Below, one piece after another: positions 17,418 through 25,163 of a DNA stretch of 37,574 nucleotides. Under the pieces are notes generated by a model, which did no database searches, was not told the DNA's origin, and was given only the letters and a program-made list of their open reading frames with translations. Location of the stretch: assembly GCA_016213775.1 (NCBI GenBank), contig JACQZR010000078.1:1-37574 (forward strand), given 5' to 3'. The DNA comes from Acidobacteriota bacterium (GTDB lineage Bacteria > Acidobacteriota > Terriglobia > Bryobacterales > Bryobacteraceae). Each line of letters opens with the position of its first letter. Positions within the stretch are counted from its first letter, which is position 1. Position numbers and translations under genes: made by a program.

Positions 17418-17690
17418 ATGCGCTTCCAGTTTGATCCCCGGAAGAACCGCGAAGTACGGCGACGGCACGGGATCAGCTTGGAGGAAGTGAGAGAAATCTT
17501 TGACCAGGCCCACCTGTTGGACCGGAAGAGCGACGATCCGGAGCAGTTTCGCGCCATAGGCTGGGCTGGCGGCCGATTGTGTTCCGTGATCTTTGAGATC
17601 CGGAAAGACAGCTATGGAGAATACTACCATCTGATCACAGCCTGGATCGCAACCAGGCAGGAACAAGACGCCTATGCCGAACAAATCTAG
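17418..17690 (+). CDS. brnT: BrnT-family ribonuclease toxin
   Basis: A 90-aa BrnT protein of typical length. MRFQFDPRKNREVRRRHG, then SLEEVREIF, the DDPEQFRAIGW core and LCSVIFEIR with YHLITAWIATRQE match the RelE-like BrnT fold. It is expected to cleave RNA and block translation until bound by BrnA. Gene order toxin-first with antitoxin overlap (17 bp) is normal for this system. No frame damage is seen, in contrast to the second brnT at 24564-24850. Confidence 0.92.
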   Translation: MRFQFDPRKNREVRRRHGISLEEVREIFDQAHLLDRKSDDPEQFRAIGWAGGRLCSVIFEIRKDSYGEYYHLITAWIATRQEQDAYAEQI

Positions 17691-17949
17691 ACCAGCACCT
17701 TCCGCCGACGAGATTGCTGAGATGGCGACTCGCGGCGAGGATGTTTCGCAGTTCTTCACTAATCAGTTCACGGTAGTGAGACCAGTCCGCCGGGTGAACG
17801 TCGATCTGACACAAGGCATGTTGCGGGAGTTGGATGAGCGGGCCGCCAAGCTGAACATAAGCAGGCAAGCAGTGATCAAAACACTGTTGCGACAGGCGAT
17901 GGATCAGGACCGGCCTCAGGACCCACCGCGGAAACGGAGAGCCGGTTGA
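17674..17949 (+). CDS. brnA: BrnA-family antitoxin
   Basis: A 91-aa antitoxin. The N-terminal ADEIAEMATRGEDVSQFFTN wraps the toxin, and the C-terminal RRVNVDLTQGMLRELDERA followed by ISRQAVIKTLLRQAM is a ribbon-helix-helix DNA-binding domain. It overlaps the toxin gene by 17 bp. The BrnTA complex normally represses its own promoter, here the ATGGTATA repeats upstream of brnT. It is a close relative of the brnA at 24296-24580 (shared SRQAVIKTL and DVSxFF motifs). Confidence 0.92.
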   Translation: MPNKSRPAPSADEIAEMATRGEDVSQFFTNQFTVVRPVRRVNVDLTQGMLRELDERAAKLNISRQAVIKTLLRQAMDQDRPQDPPRKRRAG

Positions 17950-18250
17950 TGGGGGTTGCCCGATTTCCTCGACTCCAAAGAGCAGCGCCAGGACCAGTAG
18001 CACCCCACGGGAGCTCTGTCGACTCCGGCAGATTGACACGGGTGGCTTTTAGTCGCATCTATCACCGTGGCGTTGATGACCTTGATGTGAAATGGTGCGT
18101 ACTGGTCGGAGGACGCGAAGCCGGCACTGCAAGTGGCGTGATTTGTAAGGGCCGGACAAGTCGAGCGCCACATCCGTGGGGCGCCTCCTTCCCACGTTCA
18201 CACTGTCCCCGGCATTTGCACCCAATGCAACGTCCGTAAGCCGGCGAGTA
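17950..18250. other. Non-coding stretch, nothing recognised
   Basis: About 300 bp between brnA and the AbrB-type antitoxin. I see no convincing protein, RNA gene or terminator. Open frames here lack family features. It is probably decayed DNA left by recombination between TA modules. Confidence 0.4.
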
Positions 18251-18263
18251 TTACATTCTGTAA
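18251..18263 (+). promoter_or_regulatory. TTACA-TTC-TGTAA palindrome, candidate AbrB-antitoxin operator
   Basis: A perfect 5-3-5 inverted repeat 19 bp upstream of the preferred antitoxin start at 18283. AbrB-type antitoxins bind such AT-rich dyads to repress their own operon. Confidence 0.5.
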
Positions 18264-18282
18264 AATGCAAAGACGTGATCCA

Positions 18283-18534
18283 ATGGACTCCACACTGAGC
18301 GTTAAAGGACAGGCCACGATCCCCAAAGCCATTCGGGATCATCTTCATATCGAACCGGGCGACCGAATCCAATTCTTCCTCCATCCCGACGGCAGCGTCG
18401 TGATTCTCCCAAGGATCCCTACATCGAGGCTGAAAGGCATTGTTAGAACACGTCGGCGAGCTTCTCTTAATGATATGGAGACTGCCATCGGTGACGGTGT
18501 CGCCTGCGACAAACGGGGTGGCGGGCGCCGATGA
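18283..18534 (+). CDS. AbrB/SpoVT-family antitoxin (MazE/VapB-like)
   Basis: An 83-aa protein from ATG 18283 (MDSTLSVKGQATIPKAIRD); ATG 18265 would add six residues but overlaps the promoter palindrome. STLSVKGQATIPKAIRDHL with PGDRIQFFL and GSVVILP is the swapped-hairpin AbrB DNA-binding domain. The tail is the toxin-binding part. The stop overlaps the toxin ATG (ATGA at 18531-18534). The partner PIN toxin is broken, so this antitoxin is now unpaired, though its own frame is clean. Confidence 0.85.
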   Translation: MDSTLSVKGQATIPKAIRDHLHIEPGDRIQFFLHPDGSVVILPRIPTSRLKGIVRTRRRASLNDMETAIGDGVACDKRGGGRR

Positions 18535-18837
18535 TCGGTCTGGATACCAACGTCCTTGTGCGTTAACTTGCACAGGATGACGCCATTCAGGCCCGGCAGG
18601 CTACGCAGATCATTGAGCGTCAACTGACAGAAGAGCGTCCTGGTTTCATCAGCGTTGTCACCATGGTTGAGACCGTCTGAGTGCTTGATCGCTTTCACTG
18701 CACTGATCGCTCTCAAAACAGGAGCCGGGTCTTTCTCGGACGCCCTCATTGGGGCGCTCGGAGAGTGGGCCGGATGCACGGCTACGCTGACCTTTGACAG
18801 GAAGGCGAAACGGCTGAAGCAGTTCCAGCTTCTCTAA
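18531..18837 (+). pseudogene. PIN-domain toxin partnered with AbrB antitoxin, decayed
   Basis: ATG 18531 reads MIGLDTNVLVR and then a TAA where the family has a Tyr codon (R-Y-L). It resumes in frame as LAQDDAIQARQATQIIE and GFISVVTMVETV, followed by a TGA where the family has Trp. A frame change and deletion then lead to GAGSFSDALIGALGE and ATLTFDRKAKRL, ending at 18837. The two stops fall exactly at conserved aromatic codons, consistent with single point mutations. The second acidic motif survives only as ATLTFDR. No active toxin is expected. Confidence 0.85.
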
Positions 18838-18895
18838 CTCACGCAGAGAGTGACGCTGCGGTGGCAACAGTTGTAGTGTCGAATGAGTGCTCGAT

Positions 18896-21800
18896 CTAGA
18901 ACACCAGCTTTAAGGCGGCCTGTTGAATTCGCGCGGGAGCGGTGCCGCTGATCTGGCCGGCCTGGGCGTTGCCGATGGCGGCGTTCGGATTACCGAAGTT
19001 CGCGCGGTTGAAGGCGTTGAACATCTCCCAGCGGAAGGTGAGTTTCCAGCCTTCGCGGATAGAGAAGCGGCGATGGATACCGGCATCGACGTTGAAGTTG
19101 CCGGGTCCGACGAGGATGCCGCGGCCGGAGTTGCCGAACGTGAACTGCGCGGGCGAGGCGAAGGCTGCGAGGTCGAACCAGCGGTCGATGGTGCGCTGGC
19201 CGCTAGCGAGGTTGCCGTCGGCGATGCGATTAGGGCGGTCGCCACCACCGCCCGCGGAATTGGATACGGCCGCGGCGGCGGTTGCGGTGAAGTGCTCGCC
19301 GGTGGACATCGACCAGATGCCGTTGAGGCTCCACCCACCGAGGATAGCGGCGGCGGGGCCATTGGCGGCGAGCGGTTTGCCTTTGCCGAACGGCAGTTCC
19401 CATACATGATTGAAGACGGCGATGTGACGGCGGTCTTCCGGCATGGAACCCCATTCGCATCTGTAGCAGCGGGCATCCTGGGGAGGCGCGTTGCCACCGC
19501 CGTTGATGTTGCCGCCGTTGGCCAGGAAGTGGGACCAGGTGTAGGCGAGGGACATGGTGAAACCCGCGCTCATGCGTTTCTCCACCTTGGTTTGCATAGC
19601 GTGGTATTTAGCGGCCCCGAAGTTGGTGCGGTAGGTGATGTTGGTGACGTTGGGATTGATGGCGAAAAAGGGACGCCGCGCGGGTTGCGCGCCTGCGCCG
19701 GGAGCGGATTGATTGATGTTGACGTTGCTGATGAGGCCGAGCGTGCGAGTGCCGACGTAGGAGACATCAAGCAGCAGATTGGCGATGAGCTCGCGTTGAA
19801 TGCCGAGGCTCCATTGCAGGGTGTTGGTGGATTTGAGGCCGTAATCCCAGGCGGCTGGGTTGCCTCCGGAGAGTTGCACCTGGTTGTTGATGTCGGGAGG
19901 GACAGGCGCGTCGAAACCCTGAGAGAGGCGGCGCACGGGAGCGGCATTCTGATCCGTGGCGAGCACGTTGGAGTAGAAGAACGGCAGGTTCTTGTATAGC
20001 TGGCCGCCGCCCTGGCCGGCTTCGACGAACGAGCTTCCGAAGCCCGAGCGGAGCGCCGTTTTGCGATCGCTGGTGAGCATGTAGGTGAGGCCGATGCGCG
20101 GGGCGAGGTTGTTGGTGTCGAGGTTGCGGAGGCGGCGGCTGGCGCCGTTGCGGCCGGCGATTTCCAGGCGCGCGGTATCGACGTTGAAGTTGGACCAGCG
20201 GTCGTAGACTTCGTAAGGCGGGGTGAGCAATTCGTAGCGAACGCCGAGGGTGACGGTGAGGCGCTGGGAGACGCGCCAACTGTCGTCGACAAACGCATTG
20301 AGGTTGTAGAAGCGCATGCCGAAGGTGCCGACCAGGATGTTGCGATTGTTGGCCGACGTTGCGCCGATGGCCCAATCGGCGAGGGACGTGGCGGCGCCCG
20401 TACTGCCGATTTGTCGCGTGTACTGACCGTTGAAATCGAAAGTTCCGCGAGTGGGGAACGCGGAGAATCCGTTGAAGCGATTGCGCACATACTGACCACC
20501 GAACTTGAGGGTGTGGTTGTTCTTCACGATGGTGAGCACGTCCTCGTATTGGAAGGAGATGGTCTGGCTGTTTTCGGGATAGGTGGACGAATCGCCGAGG
20601 CCGCGGAATCCGGTGATGCTCATGCCGGGGAGTCCGCCGGACTTGTCGTTGACGTTGACGCCGGGGATCCCGATAGCGGTGGCTGTGTTGAAGGGATTGC
20701 CAATGGGTGAGATGTACTGGTTCCAGCGGACGGCGCCGAGGCGGAGCTCGTTGACGATGGAGGGTCCGATGACCTTGACGTAGTTGAATGTCGCGGACCA
20801 GTTCTTGAGAGGGGTTTCGGTGCCGGTGTCGGTGCCGTCGGCGGAGAGGAATGGGCTTCCGGGAACGGTGCCGAGTCCGGCGCCACCCACGGGGAGAGCG
20901 CCTGGGGTGATGTAGAGCGTGTCATCGTAGCTGTACTTGAAGAAGACGCGGTCGCTCTTGCCGAGGTTGTGATCGAGACGCCCGTCCGCCTGATCGGTAC
21001 GCTGCTTGATGGTGGGATTGAAGACGTAGTTGCGCGTGGAGGCGGCACTGGTGGGCGTGGGCAGGAGGGCGGTGATCTTGAGTGAGGCGGGATCGAGGCG
21101 GGCGGCGGGAATGCGGTTGCCGGCGAATGCCGCACGCTGGTTGTTGGCCACGGCGAGCGGATCGAAGACGGTTGCGCCGAGGGCGGAAAAATCGCCGGTG
21201 GTGATCATCTGGCGGTGAGCTTCGGTAGGGATGGTGGAAATGATGGAGCGCGGCTGCCGCATGCGGATGCCTTGAAAGTCGGCGAAGAAGAAGGTTTTGT
21301 CTTTGCGGATGGGTCCGCCGATGGTGCCGCCGAATTCGTTGCGCTTGAAGCCGGGGCGCGGCGCGCCGAGGCGGTTGTTGAAGAACGTGTTGGCATCGAG
21401 CTTGTCGTTGCGAAGAAATTCGTAGGCGCTGCCGTGGAGCTGGTTGGTTCCGGACTTGGTTTGCACGATGGTGATAGCGCCGGCTGCGGCTCCGTATTCG
21501 GCGGTGTAGTTACTGGTCATCATGCGGACTTCCTGAATGGAGTCAACGGTGGGAACCATGACGAGGGTGGAGAGCCAGAGGTTGCGGTTGACCATGCCAT
21601 CGATGAGGTAGGTGTTGTTCTGCGCGCTGGAGCCGTTGACGGAGATGTTGACGTCGCCCCGGATGGCGTACTGGGAGGTGGAGAGATTGCCGCTGGAGCC
21701 GGTGTAGGCGCCGGTGCTGAGTTTGAGCAGCGCGGTGAAGGTGCGGCCGTTGAGGGGCATTTCGACCATCTGCTGATTGGTGACGAGGGACGAGACGGCG

Positions 21801-22177
21801 GCGGTTTGCGATTGCAGGAGGGGGGCGGTTGCCTTGACTTCGATGGTCTCCTGGACATTGCCCACCTGCATGCGGAGGTCGACGGTGAGGGTGTCGGCGG
21901 CGGTGAGCTGGAGGCCAGAGCGGACGAGTTTCTGGAAGCCCGTGAACTCGGCCGTGATGGTGTAGGCGCCCGTGGGGACGGAGGTGGCGACGTATTGGCC
22001 GGATGCACCGGTTTCGACGGTGCGGGTGAAGCTGGTGCCTTCGTTGGTGAGGGTGATTTTGGCGGCTGCGATGGAGGCGCCGGCGGAGTCAGTGACGGAG
22101 CCGACGATGGTGCCGCTTTGGGCCTGGGAGAATGCGAGTGTCGTGAAGAGGGTCGCGGACAGGGCGAGTCGTAGCAT
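18896..22177 (-). CDS. TonB-dependent outer-membrane receptor, Oar-like with carboxypeptidase-regulatory domain
   Basis: A 1093-aa protein with a signal peptide (MLRLALSATLFTTLAFSQAQ). Residues about 21-105 form the carboxypeptidase-regulatory-like domain (GTIVGSVTDSAGASIAAAKI). The plug has TNQQMVEMPLNGRTF and TYLIDGMVN, and the barrel runs to a terminal Phe (LKLVF). It is related in layout but clearly not a recent copy of the receptor at 11832-15191. Substrate unknown; no degradative partner gene is adjacent. TAGACT lies 6 nt before the ATG, so the mRNA may be leaderless. Confidence 0.92.
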   Translation of the reverse strand: MLRLALSATLFTTLAFSQAQSGTIVGSVTDSAGASIAAAKITLTNEGTSFTRTVETGASGQYVATSVPTGAYTITAEFTGFQKLVRSGLQLTAADTLTVDLRMQVGNVQETIEVKATAPLLQSQTAAVSSLVTNQQMVEMPLNGRTFTALLKLSTGAYTGSSGNLSTSQYAIRGDVNISVNGSSAQNNTYLIDGMVNRNLWLSTLVMVPTVDSIQEVRMMTSNYTAEYGAAAGAITIVQTKSGTNQLHGSAYEFLRNDKLDANTFFNNRLGAPRPGFKRNEFGGTIGGPIRKDKTFFFADFQGIRMRQPRSIISTIPTEAHRQMITTGDFSALGATVFDPLAVANNQRAAFAGNRIPAARLDPASLKITALLPTPTSAASTRNYVFNPTIKQRTDQADGRLDHNLGKSDRVFFKYSYDDTLYITPGALPVGGAGLGTVPGSPFLSADGTDTGTETPLKNWSATFNYVKVIGPSIVNELRLGAVRWNQYISPIGNPFNTATAIGIPGVNVNDKSGGLPGMSITGFRGLGDSSTYPENSQTISFQYEDVLTIVKNNHTLKFGGQYVRNRFNGFSAFPTRGTFDFNGQYTRQIGSTGAATSLADWAIGATSANNRNILVGTFGMRFYNLNAFVDDSWRVSQRLTVTLGVRYELLTPPYEVYDRWSNFNVDTARLEIAGRNGASRRLRNLDTNNLAPRIGLTYMLTSDRKTALRSGFGSSFVEAGQGGGQLYKNLPFFYSNVLATDQNAAPVRRLSQGFDAPVPPDINNQVQLSGGNPAAWDYGLKSTNTLQWSLGIQRELIANLLLDVSYVGTRTLGLISNVNINQSAPGAGAQPARRPFFAINPNVTNITYRTNFGAAKYHAMQTKVEKRMSAGFTMSLAYTWSHFLANGGNINGGGNAPPQDARCYRCEWGSMPEDRRHIAVFNHVWELPFGKGKPLAANGPAAAILGGWSLNGIWSMSTGEHFTATAAAAVSNSAGGGGDRPNRIADGNLASGQRTIDRWFDLAAFASPAQFTFGNSGRGILVGPGNFNVDAGIHRRFSIREGWKLTFRWEMFNAFNRANFGNPNAAIGNAQAGQISGTAPARIQQAALKLVF

Positions 22178-22183
22178 GGGGAC

Positions 22184-22189
22184 AGTCTA
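22184..22189 (-). promoter_or_regulatory. TAGACT -10-like box of the TonB receptor gene
   Basis: On the minus strand TAGACT is followed by GTCCCC and the ATG at 22177, with no Shine-Dalgarno. Confidence 0.5.
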
Positions 22190-22470
22190 TCAGTGGGTGG
22201 GGTGGACTATTTTAGCTACATCCGAGTGGACACAATTTGCACGACAGTGCCCTCGACGATGTCACCACGAGCGGATTAAGATCAACAACTGTTGCCCGGT
22301 TCTGAGGGTCTGCTTGGCACCGGTAGAATTGGGCCGTATGGTCATGGGCAGAGTGGCTACTGTTGAAACGCGACGAAGCCGGGGACTTTTTCCGGCGTGG
22401 CGAAACTATACCGGGCAATGTCGCGCAACGCTTTGCGAACGAATTGCAGGGAGCCACGTCTCTACTGCTT
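22190..22470. other. Non-coding stretch, nothing recognised
   Basis: About 280 bp. A plus-strand frame reading DEAGDFFRRGETIPGNVAQR (near 22371-22430) has protein-like composition and could be a gene relic, but I do not recognise it. Confidence 0.3.
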
Positions 22471-22885
22471 TTAGGTCCCGTGTTGCTTCAGAAGCGCATC
22501 CAGGAGAGCTTCGGGGATCCTGAAATTTGTCCGGCGTAAACGGCTGACTGCCTCTGAAAAATTGACCATGCCGCGGTGAGCGGCGAAATCAAGCACTCCC
22601 AACGTGCCAGTTGCATTCAGGCCTATGCTCTTGGCTGCCCTCACCCCCTTGCGATCATCCATCAGGAGCAGGTCAGCCTTAACCTACCGGAGGGTCGCGC
22701 ACCTCCAACCATAACGGGAGAGATGCAATCCAGTGCCGCACCGCAAGAGGAGCCTTGCTGGAGGTTAATTCGCGGTGCACGGCGGCAGGAACGATCACCG
22801 TTTCAAAAAGGCCCGGAAGAAGCTCGATCTCTTCAATCAACACGAGATAATTCAGCGGGCCAGTATCGGCGATCACGACCCGCAC
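22471..22885 (-). pseudogene. DUF3368 PIN-like toxin, internally deleted
   Basis: From GTG 22885 the frame reads VIADTGPLNYLVLIEEIELL and ends at a TAA at 22681-22679 after LPLWLEVRDPPVG. It continues in another frame as KADLLLMDDRKGVRAAKSIG, TGTLGVLDFAAHRGMV and LRRTNFRIPEALLDALL to the stop at 22471. The intact relative at 25428-25910 shows that about 25 codons around its DPALMVLDVGERSAIALGM segment are missing here. That segment carries a conserved acidic residue, so the nuclease should be dead. It follows a truncated UPF0175 antitoxin on the same strand. Confidence 0.82.
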
Positions 22886-22888
22886 AGC

Positions 22889-23107
22889 TCAAAGTCCCAA
22901 CGACTTCAGGGCTTCCCGTTCACGCTCGAAATCGTCGAGCGTATAGTCCTCATAGATATTGTGAGCCTTGAGGAATCCGTCGATCTCGTAGCTGGTTTCA
23001 AAGCCAAGCAAGCGCCGGAGATCGGGTTTGTGAATATGGCCCAGCCTGTATTCCTCCGCGGCCAAGGCTTCCAGCGCGCGGCGCAGGGCGCTGGCTGATG
23101 CTGCTTC
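22889..23107 (-). pseudogene. UPF0175-family antitoxin, 5'-truncated
   Basis: The minus strand reads ALRRALEALAAEEYRLGHI, then KPDLRRLLGFETSYEIDGFL and FEREREALKSLGL, stop at 22891-22889. This matches residues about 20-87 of the intact UPF0175 protein at 25164-25427. The N-terminal DNA-binding strand is missing: the sequence breaks at about 23107, directly against the stop codon of an integrase tail (23108-23143). So the junction itself marks a recombination event between the integrase 3' end and this antitoxin. Confidence 0.8.
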
Positions 23108-23143
23108 TCAAATCCCGATGCGTTCGACTTCGAGGCGGCCTCC
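23108..23143 (-). pseudogene. Tyrosine-recombinase 3'-end relic with internal deletion
   Basis: The minus strand reads EVERIGI then TGA, identical to the end of the intact integrase at 27934. Just upstream it jumps to the codons for the NGGRLEV region. The missing ~85 bp lies between two copies of CGACTTCG that are present in the full gene, so the deletion probably arose by recombination between these short repeats. Confidence 0.75.
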
Positions 23144-23187
23144 GTTGTTGTGGAGGGCCCGGGATCGCCTAGCCCGCCTGGCCTGTA

Positions 23188-23443
23188 ACAGTAGAAATTC
23201 CCGACGATGTCGCTACGCGCATGAGCGTTGCAGGCGGGGATCTATCCCGCCGGGCACTGGAGGCGTTGGCCACCGAGGAATACCGGTGCGGGCGTCTCAC
23301 CAAGCCTGATTTGCGGCGCCTGCTTGGCTTCAGAACCAAGCGACCAGATCGACACCTTTCTCAAGGAACATGAAGTCTGGATCGATTACACGCTTGCCGA
23401 TCTGGAGCGCGAACGCGCCGGTTTGAGCCGCCTTGGCTTATAA
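23188..23443 (+). pseudogene. UPF0175 antitoxin, decayed near-identical copy of 25164-25427
   Basis: From ACAGTAGAAATTCCC onward the DNA is nearly identical to 25173-25427. The start codon and first two codons are gone. A single extra A (AGAACCAAGCGACC against AGAACCAGCGACC) shifts the frame near 23336, so the end DQIDTFLKEHEVWIDYTLAD is read in a different frame from the beginning. High identity points to a recent duplication. The upstream integrase tail (23108-23143) is part of the same duplicated block. Confidence 0.88.
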
Positions 23444-23716
23444 ATGCTCCTTGTCATAGCCGACACAGAGGCTCTTCACCGCCTGTTTGAAAGCGTGTCA
23501 ACACCCGACCGAGGTGGTGGATGATCCGGCTCTTATGGTGCTTGATGTGGGGGAACGGTCGGCCATAGTGCTTGGGATGACGCGCGCAAAGGTAAACGCC
23601 GTCGCGTCGAGCAAGTGTTTTGGAGACTACCAGAACGCTGGGGATTCTTGACTTCGCCGCGAAGCGGGGGATGATTGATTTAAGGGACGCGTGGATCGTC
23701 TCAAGCGACCAATTGA
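23444..23716 (+). pseudogene. DUF3368 toxin, decayed copy of 25428-25910
   Basis: ATG 23444 follows the antitoxin stop directly, as in the intact pair. It reads MLLVIADT and then jumps by deletion to LHRLFESVS. A second deletion joins the PTEVAE-equivalent region to DPALMVLDVGERSAI. Further small indels precede RTLGILDFAAKRGMIDLRD, and the end is lost near 23716. At least three deletions relative to the intact copy; not functional. Confidence 0.85.
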
Positions 23717-23771
23717 ACGACGGACGCGCGGGCCCACAAAATAGGGCTTTGTGTCCCGTTAGTCACTTTTG

Positions 23772-23838
23772 GCGGTGACGGCGCCTTCCGCCAATGGGGT
23801 AGGCTGTGCGTAATGGCCGGAGCATGAAGACAAAACCA
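23772..23838 (+). repeat. Spacer/promoter repeat upstream of hicAB (copy of 25018-25085)
   Basis: By eye this aligns with the DNA next to the integrase tail at 25018-25085: GGTGACGGCGCCTT against GGTAACGGCACCTC, then a shared GGGGTAG(A/G)CTG and a (G/A)GC(G/A)TGAAG(G/A)C(A)-type end. TAGGCT (23800-23805) is 7 nt before ATG 23813, but that frame is only four codons (MAGA). Confidence 0.55.
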
Positions 23839-23849
23839 GGGGAAGCAAC

Positions 23850-24035
23850 GTGAAGGTCCGCGACGTGTTGAGGGTACTACGGAAGGATGGTTGGGTTCTG
23901 AAGAATCAGGAAGGCAGTCATCGTCAGTTTGTTCATCCAATGAAACCGGGGAAAGTGACAATTGCCGGACACGAATCCGACGAGATGCCACCGAAGACGC
24001 ACAAGTCTATAATGAAACAGGCGGGGTTGGAATGA
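23850..24035 (+). CDS. hicA: HicA-family mRNA interferase toxin
   Basis: A 61-aa HicA protein with GTG start and AGGGGAA upstream. KVRDVLRVLRKDGWVLKNQ, then the catalytic-His motif GSHRQF (H24) and HPGK-like HPMKPGKVTIAGH form the dsRBD-like fold. HicA cuts mRNA independent of translation. The gene overlaps hicB by 4 bp (ATGA at 24032-24035). No disruption is seen. Confidence 0.93.
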   Translation: MKVRDVLRVLRKDGWVLKNQEGSHRQFVHPMKPGKVTIAGHESDEMPPKTHKSIMKQAGLE

Positions 24036-24241
24036 ACAAATTCCTGGTTGTTTTTGAGAAGTCCGGTACTGGGTATGGCGCCTATGCGCCCGACTTGCCA
24101 GGTTGTGTCGCTACTGGCCGCACTTTGGAAGAGACCCGGGCGCGGATGACCAAGGCTATGGAGATGCACCTTTCCGCCATGCGGGCCGACGGCGACGAAA
24201 TCCCTCAGCCATCGCACTTCGAACTACTGGAAGCGGTTTAA
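24032..24241 (+). CDS. hicB: HicB-family antitoxin
   Basis: A 69-aa HicB protein made only of the partial RNase-H-like domain: FLVVFEKSGTGYGAYAPDLPG followed by CVATGRTLEETRARM and ending DEIPQPSHF. It lacks a C-terminal DNA-binding domain, which is common in the short HicB class, so autoregulation may be weak or need another protein. It overlaps hicA by 4 bp. Confidence 0.93.
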   Translation: MNKFLVVFEKSGTGYGAYAPDLPGCVATGRTLEETRARMTKAMEMHLSAMRADGDEIPQPSHFELLEAV

Positions 24242-24295
24242 GAGAAGGTGTTCGGCGCCACTCCTCCAAAATGGACTCCTGGGCAACCTCACCGC

Positions 24296-24580
24296 TCAGG
24301 AAGCGTGACGTGGCCGTCTCGCACTTTGTGCCACGTAATGCTGATCGAGCGCCTGCCTGACCAGCGTCTTGATGACTGCCTGACGGCTCACATTCAAGTT
24401 CTGAGCGGCCTCGTCCAATTCTTCCAGCATACTGGCGGTGATATCTACATTCACGCGCTGAATTGGTTGCACCTTGCGGCCCGCGCCCTTGAAGAAACGA
24501 GAAACATCCTTGACTCGGTCGGCCATTTTTGCGATTTCTTCAGCGGCTACAGGTTTGGTGGTCTTAAGAGTTTTCTTCAT
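24296..24580 (-). CDS. BrnA-family antitoxin (second copy)
   Basis: A 94-aa antitoxin. AEEIAKMADRVKDVSRFFKG is the toxin-wrapping part, and RVNVDITASMLEELDEAAQN with VSRQAVIKTLVRQALD is the ribbon-helix-helix. It is a diverged relative of brnA at 17674. Its ATG (24580) overlaps the brnT 3' end by 17 bp, the same overlap as in the intact pair. The partner toxin is frameshifted, so this is probably an orphan antitoxin that could still bind the TATACCAC repeats. Confidence 0.88.
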   Translation of the reverse strand: MKKTLKTTKPVAAEEIAKMADRVKDVSRFFKGAGRKVQPIQRVNVDITASMLEELDEAAQNLNVSRQAVIKTLVRQALDQHYVAQSARRPRHAS

Positions 24581-24850
24581 ACAATCGGGCCTCTTCTTTC
24601 GTCGATCTCCACAACGTCACCAGATGGAGAATCTCTCCCTCATCGTCTTCGCGAATCTCAAAGATCACCGAATACAACTTGTCGCCCACCCGCGACCGCC
24701 ACGTACTGCTCGGGGACATCGGACCGGCAGTCCAGCCATTAAGGCCGTGAAAACACCCCGCGCCTCTTCGAAGCCGATGCCCCGTTTAGGATTCGCTCTC
24801 AGGCGCTTGCTTTTTCGCGGGTCGAAGGTGAAACGTATTCGGTATACCAC
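24564..24850 (-). pseudogene. BrnT-family toxin with a frameshift
   Basis: From GTG 24850 the frame reads RFTFDPRKSKRL and GIGFEEARGVF and then goes off. In another frame VGDKLYSVIFEIREDDEGEI, HLVTLWRSTKEEARLYEENS runs to the stop at 24564. The total of 287 nt is one short of a multiple of three, so a single indel (about 24700-24775, around the expected DDPEQYxAVxW) explains it. The family start codon position (M-R-F-x-F-D-P) is ATA here, so initiation may also be impaired unless the upstream GTG is used. Confidence 0.85.
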
Positions 24851-24861
24851 TGTTATACCAC
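24843..24861 (-). promoter_or_regulatory. Tandem GTGGTATA repeats at the brnT start
   Basis: On the plus strand TATACCAC occurs at 24843-24850 and 24854-24861, spaced 11 bp (about one helical turn). The same core precedes the intact brnT at 17418. Likely BrnA operator; the putative GTG start lies inside it. Confidence 0.55.
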
Positions 24862-24894
24862 TTCGCTCACGCCATTTCTGGGTGTCAACGCCGC

Positions 24895-25017
24895 CTATAT
24901 TCCGATGCGTTCGACTTCAACGAGGGAGATGGCGTCGCCGCGGCGATCGTATAGGCCCGTCGTCCGTGACGATTCGTGGTTGGCCATCTGTTGGGCGACT
25001 TCGAGGCGGCCTCCGCC
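24895..25017 (-). pseudogene. Tyrosine-recombinase 3'-end relic (paralogue of 27934-28887)
   Basis: The minus strand reads NGGRLEVAQQMANHESSRTT, GLYDRRGDAISL, VEVERIGI and stop at 24895, matching the last ~40 residues of the intact integrase with one amino-acid change (D to V). It keeps the catalytic His and Tyr but no other part of the enzyme. The DNA differs at over a dozen positions, mostly silent, so it derives from a diverged paralogue. The break at about 25017 falls at almost the same integrase codon as in the 23108-23143 relic. Confidence 0.9.
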
Positions 25018-25085
25018 CCGGTAACGGCACCTCTTAACGGTTGGGGTAGACTGAGTTTCGTGACCGGGGGCGTGAAGGCAGAGGA
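25018..25085 (+). repeat. Spacer/promoter repeat beside the integrase tail
   Basis: Similar to 23772-23838 upstream of hicAB. It contains TAGACT (25047-25052) 7 nt before a GTG (25060) that opens only a 14-codon frame. It is probably the promoter of a gene whose body was lost. Confidence 0.5.
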
Positions 25086-25163
25086 TGGATCGCCTCGCCT
25101 GTAATTCGTGACAGGGGAGCCCATATCCGGTATCGTGGAAAGAGAAGCAAAAGGACCGACTAG

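Noticed and set aside
18923-19999. A 358-codon plus-strand frame inside the second TonB receptor, and a similar one at 21215-22174
   Set aside because: Gly/Val/Glu-rich translation typical of antisense to a high-GC gene; the receptor on the other strand is unambiguous.
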